45,187 nucleotides of DNA, from assembly GCA_955652675.1 (NCBI GenBank), contig CATPBP010000160.1, forward strand, positions 1 through 45,187, in the 5' to 3' direction. The position numbers and the translations under genes were made by a program. The notes beneath the pieces are model-generated. The model worked only from the letters and a program-made list of their open reading frames with translations. It was not told the DNA's origin and searched no databases. Origin of the DNA: Candidatus Dormiibacterota bacterium. Its GTDB lineage: Bacteria > Chloroflexota > Dormibacteria > Dormibacterales > Dormibacteraceae. Position 1 is the first letter of the stretch. The number at the start of each line of letters is the position of its first letter. Shown here one piece after another: positions 7,312 to 16,253 of the stretch.

Positions 7312-8556
7312 TCATAAGTCCACGTTCTCCGGACCACCTACGCGGCTCGAGTCCCGCTCTGCCATGATCTGATCTCGCTCCGCCAGGCGGTTCCGACGGC
7401 GGAGCTGCGCCTCTCTTTCTCGTCGCTGTTCCTCTGAAGTCTCGGTGATGAGCGGAGGAACCGAGACCGGCCGGCCGTCGGCGTCCACTGCGACCATTGT
7501 CAGATAGGCGCTGTTGGTGTGACGGCGCTGACCAGTGTATGCGTTCTCGGCCTCGACGAGAACGCCGACCTCCATCGAGCTCCGCCAGGCGGCATTCACG
7601 CTTGCCGTCAGAGTCAGCAGTTCGCCGACCTGAATGGTGTGAAGGAAAGCCGTGCGATCGACTGCGGCAGTCACAACTCGCTGGCGGGAGTGACGGATCG
7701 CTGCCAGAGCGGCCACCTCATCGCAAAGATGCATCACAGTGCCCCCGTGCACGAAGCCAGACAAGTTGGCGTCCATCACGCCCATCCAGCGCACCAGGAT
7801 CGCTCGGGACTCCGCCGCTCGGCGGCCCTCGACGAGCGGCATGATAGGGGCCGCCACTCTTCGCCGGTGACCGGGACTCTCGCCTGGGCTCGGGCTACTC
7901 TCGTGTTCGGACTGAGCGGACAGTAGGGAATTCAGGATGCGATCCGTCACTTCGTCGGCGCTGGCTAGGCCGTCGATCTCCGTCACCAAGCCCTGACCGC
8001 GATAGTGGTCGAGGATTGGGAAGGTGTTTTCGACATACACCGAGATTCGGCGACGAGCCGTCTCCGGCCGATCGTCCTCTCGCACCAAGAGCAGCCCACC
8101 GTCCTCCTCGCAGGCCTCCGGGTGCGGCCGCCCTGGCTCGAAGAAATAGCTCCGACTGCAGATCCCGCAGGTCAGCCTTCCGCTGATCCGTCGGACCAGC
8201 TCCTCGTCCGAGACCCTGAGGTAGATGACACGATCGAAGCTGATCGCCATCGCCTGCGCCAAGCTATCCAGCGCTCGTGCCTGGCCAAGCGTGCGAGGGA
8301 ACCCGTCTAGCAGAAAGCCTCCTCGGCAGTCCGGCTGAAGAAGACGGACTCTGATGATCTCAATCATCAGCTCGTCGGGGACCAGATCACCCCGCTCCAT
8401 CACGGCCGCGGCCCTGGCCCCCAACTCGGTTCGCAGGGCGACCTGAGCCCTGAGGATGTTGCCGGTCGCTACCTGGGGGATACCCAGTCGCTCGCTCAGC
8501 CGGTCCGACTGCGTACCTTTCCCGCTCGCCGGCGGACCGAACAGAAGCAGTCTCAT
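7312..8556 (-). CDS. adk: Adenylate kinase fused to an acyl-CoA thioesterase (hotdog)
   Basis: A 414-residue fusion. Residues 1 to about 215 are a complete adenylate kinase (ATP + AMP = 2 ADP): P-loop GPPASGKGTQ, AMP-site TGNILR, DGFPRT, and the LID with CGIC and a later C, partly like zinc-type lids. A Ser/Pro-rich linker (SEHESSPSPGESPG, about 216-232) leads to a hotdog thioesterase of the acyl-CoA hydrolase type (about 240-400), with GFVHGGTVMHLCDEVAALAA holding the catalytic aspartate. An internal ATG lies at the linker, but no ribosome-binding site precedes it, so a single polypeptide is likely. It follows the pyrophosphatase remnant by seven bases. I do not know of this fusion as a common architecture. 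Confidence 0.88.
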   Translation of the reverse strand: MRLLLFGPPASGKGTQSDRLSERLGIPQVATGNILRAQVALRTELGARAAAVMERGDLVPDELMIEIIRVRLLQPDCRGGFLLDGFPRTLGQARALDSLAQAMAISFDRVIYLRVSDEELVRRISGRLTCGICSRSYFFEPGRPHPEACEEDGGLLLVREDDRPETARRRISVYVENTFPILDHYRGQGLVTEIDGLASADEVTDRILNSLLSAQSEHESSPSPGESPGHRRRVAAPIMPLVEGRRAAESRAILVRWMGVMDANLSGFVHGGTVMHLCDEVAALAAIRHSRQRVVTAAVDRTAFLHTIQVGELLTLTASVNAAWRSSMEVGVLVEAENAYTGQRRHTNSAYLTMVAVDADGRPVSVPPLITETSEEQRREREAQLRRRNRLAERDQIMAERDSSRVGGPENVDL

Positions 8557-8563
8557 AGCGCGA

Positions 8564-8746
8564 TCAGGCCGACGGTCGGCCGTTGGCGACAGGATGGTGC
8601 CGTTGACAGCGATTGCGAGACTCCTCGATCTCCCGCTCCGCCGCCTCGCGGTCGTCCCAGTTCAGCGTTTCCGTCTTCTTTCCCGGCTCGAGCTGTTTGT
8701 AGATGTTGAAAAAATGATTGATCTCCATGTTCAAGAACTTTCGTGC
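8564..8746 (-). pseudogene. ppa: C-terminal remnant of inorganic pyrophosphatase
   Basis: A frame of 60 codons before the stop at 8564 reads KFLNMEINHFFNIYKQLEPG, then KKTETLNWDDREAAEREIEE. This is the family-I pyrophosphatase C-terminus (compare HFFxxYKxLEPGK...W...AxxEI). An in-frame stop lies immediately upstream (8747-8749), and the catalytic N-terminal two thirds (DxDPxD region) are absent. The remnant ends seven bases before adk, so ppa and adk were probably once an operon. 8750-8875 shows nothing else. Confidence 0.75.
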
Positions 8747-8875
8747 TCAAGGGCTGGGCGGCCCTCCAGCCACCTGAGGCCAAGCGGCATCCGCGCTTTA
8801 CCCGAATGCACCGACACCCGTGACGCGGCCGAGCCACGTGCGCGAGACGCGGGCTCGGCCACCCGGAGGTCGCCT

Positions 8876-10375
8876 CTACGCGAGCTTGGCGACCACGGAC
8901 TTCGTTTCGAGGTAGTTGTCCAGCGCGTTGTGGCCCATCTCCCGGCCCCACCCGGACTCTTTGTAGCCTCCGAAGGGCATCGCGGCGTCGAACACGCTGT
9001 AGCAGTTGATCCACACCGTACCTGCCCGCAATCGGTTGGCAGTCCGGTGCGCCTTGTTGATGTCGCGCGTCCATATCCCCGACGCCAGGCCGAAGCTCGT
9101 GTCGTTGCCGCTACGGACCACGTCCTCCTCGGAACCGAACGGAATTGCGACTACTACTGGTCCGAAGATCTCCTCGCGTACAACCTTCATGTCGGGCGTG
9201 GTGTCGGTGAGCACAGTGGGTTCGACGAAGTACCCGCGGTTGCCAACCCGACCGCCCCCGGATGCTGCGCGGGCGCCGGCGTCGAAGCCCGAGGATATGT
9301 AACCGAGCACCTTGTCTCGCTGCTCTGCAGAGGTCAGCGGTCCCATCTGGGTATCAGGCTCGATTCCCGGACCGACGGTGATCTTCTTGGCCTCATCTGA
9401 GATTCCCTGGACCACGTTGTCGAAGACGTCCTTCTGGATATAGAGACGTGAGCCGGCGTTGCAGCACTGGCCCTGGTTGAAGAAGATGCCGTTGGCGGCG
9501 CCGGGAATCGCCACATCCATGTCGGCGTCCTTGTAGAGCACCTGCGGACTCTTGCCGCCCAGTTCCAGCGTGACCTTCTTGAGGTTGCCCACCGCCGCCT
9601 GGACGATCAGCCTGCCGACCTCGGTGGAACCGGTGAAGGCCACCTTGTCGACACTGTCGTGAGCTGCCAGCGCGGCACCCGCGTCCCCGAAGCCGGTGAC
9701 GATGTTGACTACGCCCGCGGGCAGACCCGCCTCCAGCATCAGCTCACCGAGCCGCAGCGCCGAGAGGGGCGTCTGTTCCGCGGGCTTGAGCACCACGGTC
9801 ACGCCGGCGGCGAGCGCCGGACCGAGCTTCCACGCCGCCATCAGCAGTGGGAAGTTCCACGGGATGATCTGCCCGACGACACCCACCGGCTCCTTGCGGG
9901 TGTAAGCCAGGAACTCAGACCCGGGCGAGGTGACGTGCGAGATTGGGATGGTGTTGCCCTCGATCTTCGTCGCCCAACCCGACATGTAGTGGAACAGGTC
10001 GGCGGCCAGGGCGACGTCCGCCGCCTTGGCAACCGTGATCGGCTTGCCGTTGTCCAGCGTTTCGAGCAGGGCCAACTCATCGGCGTGCCGCTCAATGAGA
10101 TCGCCGATCCGGTGCAGGACCTTACCGCGCTCTGACGCTGTCATCCGGCGCCAATCTGAACGCTCGTCGTCAAAGCACCGACGGGCAGAGCGAACGGCGC
10201 GGTTGATGTCCTCTGCCTCGCCCTGAGCGACCCATCCAAGACTCTCTTCAGAGGCCGGGTTAAGCGTCTCGAAGGTCTTTCCGGACGCCGCCTCCACCCA
10301 TTCGCCGTCGATCAGTAGTTTGCTCGTCTTTCTGGCCAAGTCGTGAGCCTGTTGATTGAGCTCCATAACGGTCAT
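8876..10375 (-). CDS. NAD(P)-dependent aldehyde dehydrogenase
   Basis: This enzyme oxidises aldehydes to carboxylic acids. The 499-residue protein starts at ATG 10375, where AGGAGGAG precedes; the frame runs further to 10501 but that part is low-complexity. Family landmarks are the LIDGEWVEAASGKTFETLNP entry, GQIIPWNFPLLMAAWK, AFTGSTEVG, general base glutamate in LELGGKSP, catalytic cysteine in FFNQGQCCNAGSR, and EEIFGPVV. Closest in feel to betaine/phenylacetaldehyde or general ALDH1-like enzymes. The preceding zinc alcohol dehydrogenase on the same strand suggests a two-step alcohol-aldehyde-acid route, though a hairpin and a separate promoter lie between them. Confidence 0.94.
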   Translation of the reverse strand: MTVMELNQQAHDLARKTSKLLIDGEWVEAASGKTFETLNPASEESLGWVAQGEAEDINRAVRSARRCFDDERSDWRRMTASERGKVLHRIGDLIERHADELALLETLDNGKPITVAKAADVALAADLFHYMSGWATKIEGNTIPISHVTSPGSEFLAYTRKEPVGVVGQIIPWNFPLLMAAWKLGPALAAGVTVVLKPAEQTPLSALRLGELMLEAGLPAGVVNIVTGFGDAGAALAAHDSVDKVAFTGSTEVGRLIVQAAVGNLKKVTLELGGKSPQVLYKDADMDVAIPGAANGIFFNQGQCCNAGSRLYIQKDVFDNVVQGISDEAKKITVGPGIEPDTQMGPLTSAEQRDKVLGYISSGFDAGARAASGGGRVGNRGYFVEPTVLTDTTPDMKVVREEIFGPVVVAIPFGSEEDVVRSGNDTSFGLASGIWTRDINKAHRTANRLRAGTVWINCYSVFDAAMPFGGYKESGWGREMGHNALDNYLETKSVVAKLA

Positions 10376-10525
10376 GCGATCTCCTCCTCTCCCACCGGCG
10401 CCCGCAGATGCGGACGATAGACCGGGGAGTTCCGGCGTCCATCCTGTGGGGACGTCGGGCACACCGCCGGCCGACCCTCTCCCAAGCACGTGGGCGGTCA
10501 TGGCGTCCCCAGCTGTCCATCCGGC

Positions 10526-10570
10526 ATCGTGAACCGGCCGCCATCACGCCCGCGTTACGTGCGCGTGACG
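10526..10570 (-). promoter_or_regulatory. Tandem 11-bp repeat promoter, copy 3 (aldehyde dehydrogenase)
   Basis: Plus-strand heptamers CATCACG (10542-10548), CGTTACG (10553-10559) and CGTGACG (10564-10570) keep the exact 11-bp period, with CACGAT (10531-10526) ten bases after GTGATG as -10-like hexamer. The leader to the dehydrogenase start would be about 145 bases. Apart from this box and the hairpin at 10677-10711, the 10376-10739 gap holds nothing I recognise. Confidence 0.75.
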
Positions 10571-10676
10571 GCTCCTGGACTGTGCTCAGATAAGGTCCAG
10601 ACTTTCAGCTCTAGCCACTTGGATAGCCAGGCGTCCTGGATCCCCAGGAAAGTTCCCAGAGTTGTGTCATAGCGGG

Positions 10677-10711
10677 AGAGGCGCCGTCTCTGTCCTGGAG
10701 ACGGCGTCTCT
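10677..10711 (-). terminator. Long GC-rich hairpin after the alcohol dehydrogenase
   Basis: A 14-bp stem with one G-T wobble (10677-10690 with 10698-10711; core CGCCGTCTC/GAGACGGCG) and a 7-base loop lies 29 bases past the stop of the alcohol dehydrogenase. There is no T-tract. The position between two same-strand genes, with a separate promoter just beyond, suggests it ends the first transcript. Confidence 0.55.
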
Positions 10712-10739
10712 ACCGGGTCTCGCCTCCCAGACGCAAACG

Positions 10740-11801
10740 CTACGGAGTGGTGACGGCGCGGTCGCGCTGGACGGCAGGTGCGCCGCCTGTCCCAAGGTCG
10801 AAGACGATCCTTCCCGAGACCCGCCCGCGCTCGACGTCATCCATCGACTGGTTCACGGTGTCCAGAGCTCGCGTCTCGTACCACACGTGGGTCCGGTCGG
10901 CCGCGTGCAGCTCGAACACCTCTTGGAGGTCGACACGGGTTCCGACGATGGAGCCGACGACACTGATCCCGTTCAGCACGGTCTCGAAGATCGGAAGCCG
11001 CATCTGGTTCTCCGCCGGCATCGCGACCAGGACCAGGGTGCCCCTCCGCCGCAGGCAGCCGAAGGCCTGCTCAAACGCCTTCGGGGATACGGCCAGCGCG
11101 ATCGCCGAATCCGCGCCGCCCAGCCCCTTGATCGCGGCGACCGGATCCTCGGTCGAGGCGTTGACGGTGTGCTCGGCCCCCAGCTCGCGAGCGAGCTCCA
11201 GCTTCTCGTCGAGCAGGTCGACGGCGACCACGGTGCTGCCCGCGATCTTCGCGTACTGGATCGCGAGGTGGCCCAGGCCTCCCACTCCGAACACAGCGAC
11301 CAGGTCCGATGAGCGTGCACCAGCCATCTTCACCGCCTTGTAGGTGGTGAGCCCTGCGCAGGACAGCGGCGCGGCCGCGAACGGGTCCACCCCGGGCGGC
11401 ACGATGCCGACGTAGCCTGCATCGGCGGCGGCATATTCCGCGTACGCGCCGTCGATCGAGTAGCCGCTGTTGAGCTGGCGTTCGCAGAGCGTCTCCCAGC
11501 CGCTGGTGCAGTACTCACACTCGCCGCAGGCGGAGCCCAGCCACGGGATCGCCACCCGGTCACCCTCTTTCACGCGAGTCACCCCCGGGCCCGCGGCGGT
11601 GACGATCCCGACACCCTCGTGGCCTGGCACGAACGGGAGCGTGGGCTTGACCGGCCAATCTCCATGGGCGGCGTGGATGTCTGTGTGGCACAACCCCGAC
11701 GCCTCGATCTTGACCACGACCTGACCGGCCTCCGGCGTCGGGATGGCGCGATCCTCCAGCACGAGGGGCTGGCCGAATGCCCTGACTACTGCTGCCTTCA
11801 T
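10740..11801 (-). CDS. Zinc-dependent alcohol dehydrogenase (AdhP-like)
   Basis: A 353-residue medium-chain zinc alcohol dehydrogenase that interconverts primary alcohols and aldehydes with NAD. The ATG at 11801 has AGGAGGG seven bases upstream. Catalytic zinc ligands C38 (GLCHTD) and H61-E62 (GHEGVG), the structural zinc cysteines C92, C95, C98 and C106, and the nucleotide-binding GVGGLGHLAIQYAK are all present. The C-terminus carries a short extra tail (GGAPAVQRDRAVTTP). It lies upstream of the aldehyde dehydrogenase on the same strand; its own promoter has no copy of the 11-bp repeat. Confidence 0.94.
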   Translation of the reverse strand: MKAAVVRAFGQPLVLEDRAIPTPEAGQVVVKIEASGLCHTDIHAAHGDWPVKPTLPFVPGHEGVGIVTAAGPGVTRVKEGDRVAIPWLGSACGECEYCTSGWETLCERQLNSGYSIDGAYAEYAAADAGYVGIVPPGVDPFAAAPLSCAGLTTYKAVKMAGARSSDLVAVFGVGGLGHLAIQYAKIAGSTVVAVDLLDEKLELARELGAEHTVNASTEDPVAAIKGLGGADSAIALAVSPKAFEQAFGCLRRRGTLVLVAMPAENQMRLPIFETVLNGISVVGSIVGTRVDLQEVFELHAADRTHVWYETRALDTVNQSMDDVERGRVSGRIVFDLGTGGAPAVQRDRAVTTP

Positions 11802-11889
11802 CTGATGCCCTCCTCTTGAGCCGCCGGCCTCTTGACGGGCGCGGCGGCCAATCTCATTCCGGCTCGCTCGCCGCCGGACCGCCCAACTG

Positions 11890-11939
11890 TGCCAGCCACA
11901 GGCTGGCATTGAGGTCGACTCGTTCAGCCGGAGGCTGAA
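11890..11939. repeat. Pair of short perfect hairpins
   Basis: Two three-base-loop hairpins stand 14 bases apart: TGCCAGCC/GGCTGGCA (11890-11908) and TTCAGCC/GGCTGAA (11923-11939). They lie in the 260-base gap between the glucosidase stop and the alcohol dehydrogenase start, where they could end the glucosidase transcript. No further copy was noticed in the window. Confidence 0.5.
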
Positions 11940-12061
11940 GCTGCCCGTCGAGTGGTCCAGTCCAGCCAGGAGTCCTCGACCGCCCAGCCTTGCCGGTTTG
12001 GAGCCCCGCCGGCTGTGCTCCGGCCGCGTGGACTGCTTCCATCTCGGCAGAGATGACCGGC

Positions 12062-14158
12062 TCAAGGCTCGCTGAGTGAGCCAACCATGCTCACCTTTCC
12101 CTTGCCGACCATCACCTCGAGGTCGTAAATGCGTCCACGGACGAGGTAGCCCATAATCCGGAGGCGATCTACGAACTCGGGCAGGTGGGGTTCCAGGACG
12201 ACGCCGCGGTCTGCGTCGGGTTGGGTGCCTAGAGCAGTCCTCAGCATGAGAAAGGGTGTGCCCGCAGCCCAGGCCTGTGGAATGCACGCCGTGGGATAGC
12301 CCACCGGAAAGGGACCCACCGAGCGATCGTATCCGGCAAACGCCTCGGGCAAGCGCCCGTCGGGAAAGCGATCCGCCGCATCAACCATCGCCACCATGAC
12401 TCGGTTGGCCTCCTCGTGAAAACCGTAGCGGTGGAGGCCCTCGATGATGAGGCTGTTGTCGTGCGGCCAGACTGTCCCGCAGTGATATGAGATCGGATTG
12501 AAGCCCAGGTCTTCGGTCGACATCGTCCTGATTCCCCAGCCGCTGAACATGTCCCTGGACATGAGCTGCGAGACCACGAGCGGAGCGCGCTCCGTAGGAA
12601 CTATGCCTGACCAAAGAAGGTGGCCCATGTTGGACGTCTTGCTGTCAACGCCGCGCTTCCGGCGGTCCAGCGCGAGGTGATAGAAACCTCCTCGGGCGCT
12701 GGCCCAGAACACCTCGTTGAAGCGATCGAACAAGGTCATGGACCGGCTCATGAGACGGTCAGCCAGCTTCGGGTCAGCCCAGGGCCCACGTGCCAGCTCG
12801 GCCACACGGAGCAGCGCGTCGTAGGCGTAGCCCTGCACCTCGGCAGAGGCGATCGGTGATTCGGCGACGCTCCCATCGTGGAAGCGGATCGCGTCCCAGG
12901 AATCCTTCCAGGACTGACTCCTAAGGCCCCTGGCCGATCTCCTGTGGTACTCGATGAAGCCGTCGCCGTCCAGGTCTCCAGAGTCGTCCATCCACTTGAG
13001 GATCGCTTCCGCAGACGGTCTCAGGGTGCGCGCCATCTCGTCGTCTCCTGTCCACCGCCACGCTTCGTGGAGCAGGATGAGGAACAGGAGCGGGGCGTCG
13101 ATGGTCCCGTAGTAAGGGAAGGTCGCCTGGTTGACCGCCACCGGTCCACGTCGGAGCTCGTGGATGATGCGCCCGGGCTGAGCGTCGCGCTCGGGATCGT
13201 CCTCGCTCGCTTGCAGCGACGCGAGCATGCGAAGCGCGCCCCAAGCCAGGGCGGTGCCACCTGGAAGCAGCTGGTAGCACGTGATGAGCGTGTCACGACC
13301 GAAGACCGCCATGAACCAGGGCAGCCCGGCCGCAGGCAAGCTGAGGTCCAGCGCCGGATCGCGTATTAGAAGGGCGGTGATGTCGAGCAGGCTCCGGCGG
13401 TACAGCCGCTCCAGCTTGGCCCACGAGGTCGCCAGGCGGAAAGCCACTATCCGCCGGCGTCGGAATTCACGAATCACCGCTGCCGGTTCGGTCGCAAAGT
13501 CCCGCATCGTCCACGTCGGGGGCTGGGGCTGATCCTGGATCTCGAGCGAGACCTTCAACAGGATCTTGATCTTCTGGTACGGCTCCAGCCGCAGCCGCCA
13601 CCTCAAGCCCCGCGCATCGGCTGTTTCGGGAGCTGGCTCGACCTTGATCGTCACCCGACCCGAGTACAGGCGGTCCTGGTGCGCGAAGACGACAGGCTGG
13701 TTTGCCCCTTCGCCGTGCCGGCGCTCCACGTTCCGCTGGTTGGGTCCGGTGAAGACCTGGTCCAGCGGATCGAGGAACTGGCGCGCCTTCACTTCGAAGA
13801 GATCCAGGAAGTCGGCGTCGACGTCGAGGCGTACGTCCACTTCCACCGCGCGGAGGAGGTGGTTCACGAGCTCCAGCTCCTCTTCCATTCCCCCTCCGAC
13901 AACCCGGCGACGGACGATCGTCAGGGCGTTCGCCGGCAGGTCAGCGGAGCTTTCGTTTGCCAGAAAGCACAGGCTCGAGTAGTGATCGACATGGTGCGAG
14001 GTGAGGAGCCTAGGCCGCTTGCCATTCACGGTGAGGACCCAGCGAGAGATGTATCGAGCGTCGTGGACGAACAGGCCATCAGTAACTTCCTCGATGTCAC
14101 CTGAGCGTCTCGAGAGGACGAAGCTCGTCCCGTCTACTGCAAACAGCTCGTCCGGCAT
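12062..14158 (-). CDS. Glycogen-debranching-type amylo-alpha-1,6-glucosidase
   Basis: A 698-residue protein. The N-terminal beta-rich domain (about 1-220: FAVDGTSFVLSRRSGDI, GLFVHDARYISRW, LVNHLL) is the domain placed before archaeal/bacterial debranching-type enzymes. The C-terminal part is an (alpha/alpha)6 barrel with GLPWFMAVFGRDTLITCYQ, DSWDAIRFHDG and CGTVWPHDNSLI, including acidic residues likely used in catalysis. It would cleave alpha-1,6 branches of glycogen-like glucans or another alpha-glucoside, supplying sugar for the phosphoketolase and GAPDH routes. The closest families are MGH/GDE-like and the exact substrate is uncertain. Cytosolic; no signal peptide. Confidence 0.88.
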   Translation of the reverse strand: MPDELFAVDGTSFVLSRRSGDIEEVTDGLFVHDARYISRWVLTVNGKRPRLLTSHHVDHYSSLCFLANESSADLPANALTIVRRRVVGGGMEEELELVNHLLRAVEVDVRLDVDADFLDLFEVKARQFLDPLDQVFTGPNQRNVERRHGEGANQPVVFAHQDRLYSGRVTIKVEPAPETADARGLRWRLRLEPYQKIKILLKVSLEIQDQPQPPTWTMRDFATEPAAVIREFRRRRIVAFRLATSWAKLERLYRRSLLDITALLIRDPALDLSLPAAGLPWFMAVFGRDTLITCYQLLPGGTALAWGALRMLASLQASEDDPERDAQPGRIIHELRRGPVAVNQATFPYYGTIDAPLLFLILLHEAWRWTGDDEMARTLRPSAEAILKWMDDSGDLDGDGFIEYHRRSARGLRSQSWKDSWDAIRFHDGSVAESPIASAEVQGYAYDALLRVAELARGPWADPKLADRLMSRSMTLFDRFNEVFWASARGGFYHLALDRRKRGVDSKTSNMGHLLWSGIVPTERAPLVVSQLMSRDMFSGWGIRTMSTEDLGFNPISYHCGTVWPHDNSLIIEGLHRYGFHEEANRVMVAMVDAADRFPDGRLPEAFAGYDRSVGPFPVGYPTACIPQAWAAGTPFLMLRTALGTQPDADRGVVLEPHLPEFVDRLRIMGYLVRGRIYDLEVMVGKGKVSMVGSLSEP

Positions 14159-14430
14159 TCGTGCTCCATGTCACAAAGCCTCCGAGGGCGGCGCCCGCCT
14201 GGACCGGTAGCCGTCCCCGCCTCTCACTCTCACGCATGTCGAGCTTGAACCGGCATGCGGAGGGAAGCAGCTTCTCACGTAATCGGCGTGCACGCCAGCA
14301 ATCGCCACTCACCGGTGGTGCTGGTGCAGGCGACCCAGGTCGAGTTAACTTTCCTCCATGGGCGCGAAGAGACCTCGTCCCCACGTCAGGTGAGGAGGCG
14401 CCAAGAGGAGCCTCCAAAGGAGACGTCAAG

Positions 14431-15126
14431 ATGCACAGGACCGTCGCCGACGTGATGACGAGCCCGGCAGTGGCCGTGCCCGTCACCGCAGGCTTCAAGG
14501 AGATCGTGACCAGGCTGCGCGAAGGCAACCTCAGCGGGCTGCCGGTCGTCGACGACACCGGCCGCGTGGTCGGGATCGTCTCCGAAGGCGACCTCATCCT
14601 GAAGGAGGAGCGCGAGGGCCTTGAAGAGCGGCCGCGCCTGCTCCAGTCGCCGGGAACGAGGGCGGCCCGGGCCAAGGCGGAGGGCCAGACGGCGGACGAG
14701 CTGATGAGCAGCGCTGCTATCACAATCAACCCCGAGGCTTCGATCGGGGAGGCCGCCCGGGCCATGCACCTGAACCGGGTCAAGCGGCTGCCCGTAATCG
14801 ACGCCGAGGGCCGCCTCACGGGCGTAGTGAGTCGCGCCGACCTGCTGAAGGTCTTCGCACGCGACGATGAGGAGATTCGGCAGGAGATCATCCATGACGT
14901 CATCCTCGACGCGCTGTGGATCGAGCCGACGACGCTCCAGATCCAGGTCCAGGACGGTCTCGTACACGTCAAGGGCGACGTCGATCGGAAGAGCGACGTC
15001 CGGCTCCTGGAGAAGATGATCCCCCGCGTGGACGGTGTCGTTGGCGTTGAGTCGGAGCTAACCTACCGGGAGGACGACAGCAAGTACCGGCCGGAGCCTA
15101 AACAGCCCTGGGCCGTGGCACACTGA
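14431..15126 (+). CDS. CBS-pair and BON domain protein
   Basis: A 231-residue protein starting at ATG 14431 after AAAGGAGA. CBS motif 1 (about 1-60: TVADVMTSPAVAVPV, LPVVDDTGRVVGIVSEGDL) and CBS motif 2 (about 88-148: ADELMSSAAITI, LPVIDAEGRLTGVVSRADLL) form an adenine-nucleotide-sensing Bateman module. A BON domain follows at about 155-215 (IQVQDGLVHVKGDV...VDGVVGVESEL), which in other proteins binds phospholipid or membrane. This architecture is common in stress-linked gene clusters. It is followed 98 bases later by a pyridoxamine-oxidase-like gene on the same strand, mirrored by a similar pair on the other strand. The 272-base gap upstream shows no clear operator. Confidence 0.9.
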   Translation: MHRTVADVMTSPAVAVPVTAGFKEIVTRLREGNLSGLPVVDDTGRVVGIVSEGDLILKEEREGLEERPRLLQSPGTRAARAKAEGQTADELMSSAAITINPEASIGEAARAMHLNRVKRLPVIDAEGRLTGVVSRADLLKVFARDDEEIRQEIIHDVILDALWIEPTTLQIQVQDGLVHVKGDVDRKSDVRLLEKMIPRVDGVVGVESELTYREDDSKYRPEPKQPWAVAH

Positions 15127-15224
15127 CGAGCCTGAGGGCAGCCCGGACTCTGAGTGATGTCACCACGACTAGGACTATCTGCGTGAGCGCCCATATCCAA
15201 TGCTCTTGATGGCGCTGGAGGAAA

Positions 15225-15701
15225 ATGAGGCGGGGCATCGGCATGGATGACCGCGGGGAACAGCAACGTTCCGACAGCCCGCCACTTCGCGCGCTCTCGG
15301 ACCCGGAGTGCTGGAGGCTGCTCAGCTCGCACGACCTGGGCCGGGTCGCCCTCCTGATCGACGACTGGCCTCAGGTCTTTCCAGTCAACTACGCGGCCGG
15401 GGAGCAGTCGGTCGTGTTCAGGAGCGCAGCCGGAGCCAAGGCGAAGTACGGACCCGGCTCGCGCGCCTGCTTCGAGATAGATGGCTGGGACGACAGGACC
15501 GGCACCGGTTGGAGCGTGATGGTGCAGGGCCTGATTCGAGACATCACCGAGGCCACCGACGAGCAGGCGGAGGAGCTCCGTCGGCTTCCGCTTCACCCCG
15601 CAGCGCCAGGTGTCCGAGACCACCTGCTCGCCCTCTCCGCAAGCCAGGTGAGCGGCCGGCGCTTCGGTGGCCCGGGGATCGTCAGACCGCTGCCCTTCTA
15701 G
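15225..15701 (+). CDS. Pyridoxamine 5'-phosphate oxidase-like flavin/F420-type protein
   Basis: A 158-residue split-barrel protein. The core reads CWRLLSSHDLGRVALLIDDW, PQVFPVNYA, VVFRSAAGAKAKYG, CFEIDGWDDRTGTGWSVMVQG, the pattern of PNPOx-like proteins that usually bind FMN, F420 or haem. GGAGG is close to the ATG at 15225; a second ATG at 15243 is possible. The C-terminal HPAAPGVRDHLLALSASQVSGRRF matches the end of the paralogue encoded at 16254-16709. The reaction is unknown; members near DevR-type regulators are often part of dormancy or redox-stress responses. Confidence 0.85.
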   Translation: MRRGIGMDDRGEQQRSDSPPLRALSDPECWRLLSSHDLGRVALLIDDWPQVFPVNYAAGEQSVVFRSAAGAKAKYGPGSRACFEIDGWDDRTGTGWSVMVQGLIRDITEATDEQAEELRRLPLHPAAPGVRDHLLALSASQVSGRRFGGPGIVRPLPF

Positions 15702-15807
15702 CCGCCTCGGGTTCCAGCCCGGCCTGGGCGGGGCCAAGCTCTTCCGGCCGGAGCGGACGGCGAGGCGCTCCTTCAGGCGCTCACATCCCCGTACCACTCC
15801 GCTCGGA

Positions 15808-16197
15808 TTAGCCTGGAGGCCGGCCGGGCCCCGAAGCGCCCGGCAGCAACAGATCGCGCGCGGAAACCATCCCCACCAGCCTCCCGCCCTCCAGAACCGG
15901 CAGATGGCGAACGCCGAGATCCAGCATTCGAAGGGCAAGGCCAGAGCTGAGGTCGTCCGGGGTTGCGTATTGCGGGTTTGAGGTCATGTAGGCGGACACT
16001 CGTGTGCTTCCAGGGTCAGCCCGGTTGATGAATGCCTCGACCAGGTCGCGCTCGCTTATGATCCCAACCACCTCTTCGCCATCAGTTACAGGCAGCGCGC
16101 TCACTCCGTCGGTGCGCATCCGCCTGGCTGCCTCGAGCAGCGTCTCTGTGGCCCCGGCGTTGATCACCTGTCGGCTCATCACCATCCTGACTCTCAT
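15808..16197 (-). CDS. CBS-pair protein, 129 aa
   Basis: Two CBS motifs make up the whole protein: RMVMSRQVINAGATETLLEA...VSALPVTDGEEVVGIISERDLVEA and SAYMTSNPQYATPDDLSSGL...RHLPVLEGGRLVGMVSARDLL. The ATG at 16197 is chosen because AAGGAG lies eight bases upstream and the family begins here; the long upstream frame is the shadow of the neighbouring gene. It is similar in size to the mycobacterial Hrp1-type dormancy protein. It lies 56 bases behind the pyridoxamine-oxidase-like gene, likely in one operon. It may bind AMP/ATP or NAD-type nucleotides. Confidence 0.9.
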   Translation of the reverse strand: MRVRMVMSRQVINAGATETLLEAARRMRTDGVSALPVTDGEEVVGIISERDLVEAFINRADPGSTRVSAYMTSNPQYATPDDLSSGLALRMLDLGVRHLPVLEGGRLVGMVSARDLLLPGASGPGRPPG

Positions 16198-16253
16198 GCT
16201 TGTTCTCCTTCTCGGGTCAGTGCGCCTGGCGCGGCGTTGACGTCCTGGACGTG

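Noticed and set aside
10740-12287. 515-codon reading of the alcohol dehydrogenase
   Set aside because: The upstream 162 codons overlap the glucosidase gene and a hairpin pair; AGGAGGG before ATG 11801 and family length decide the start.
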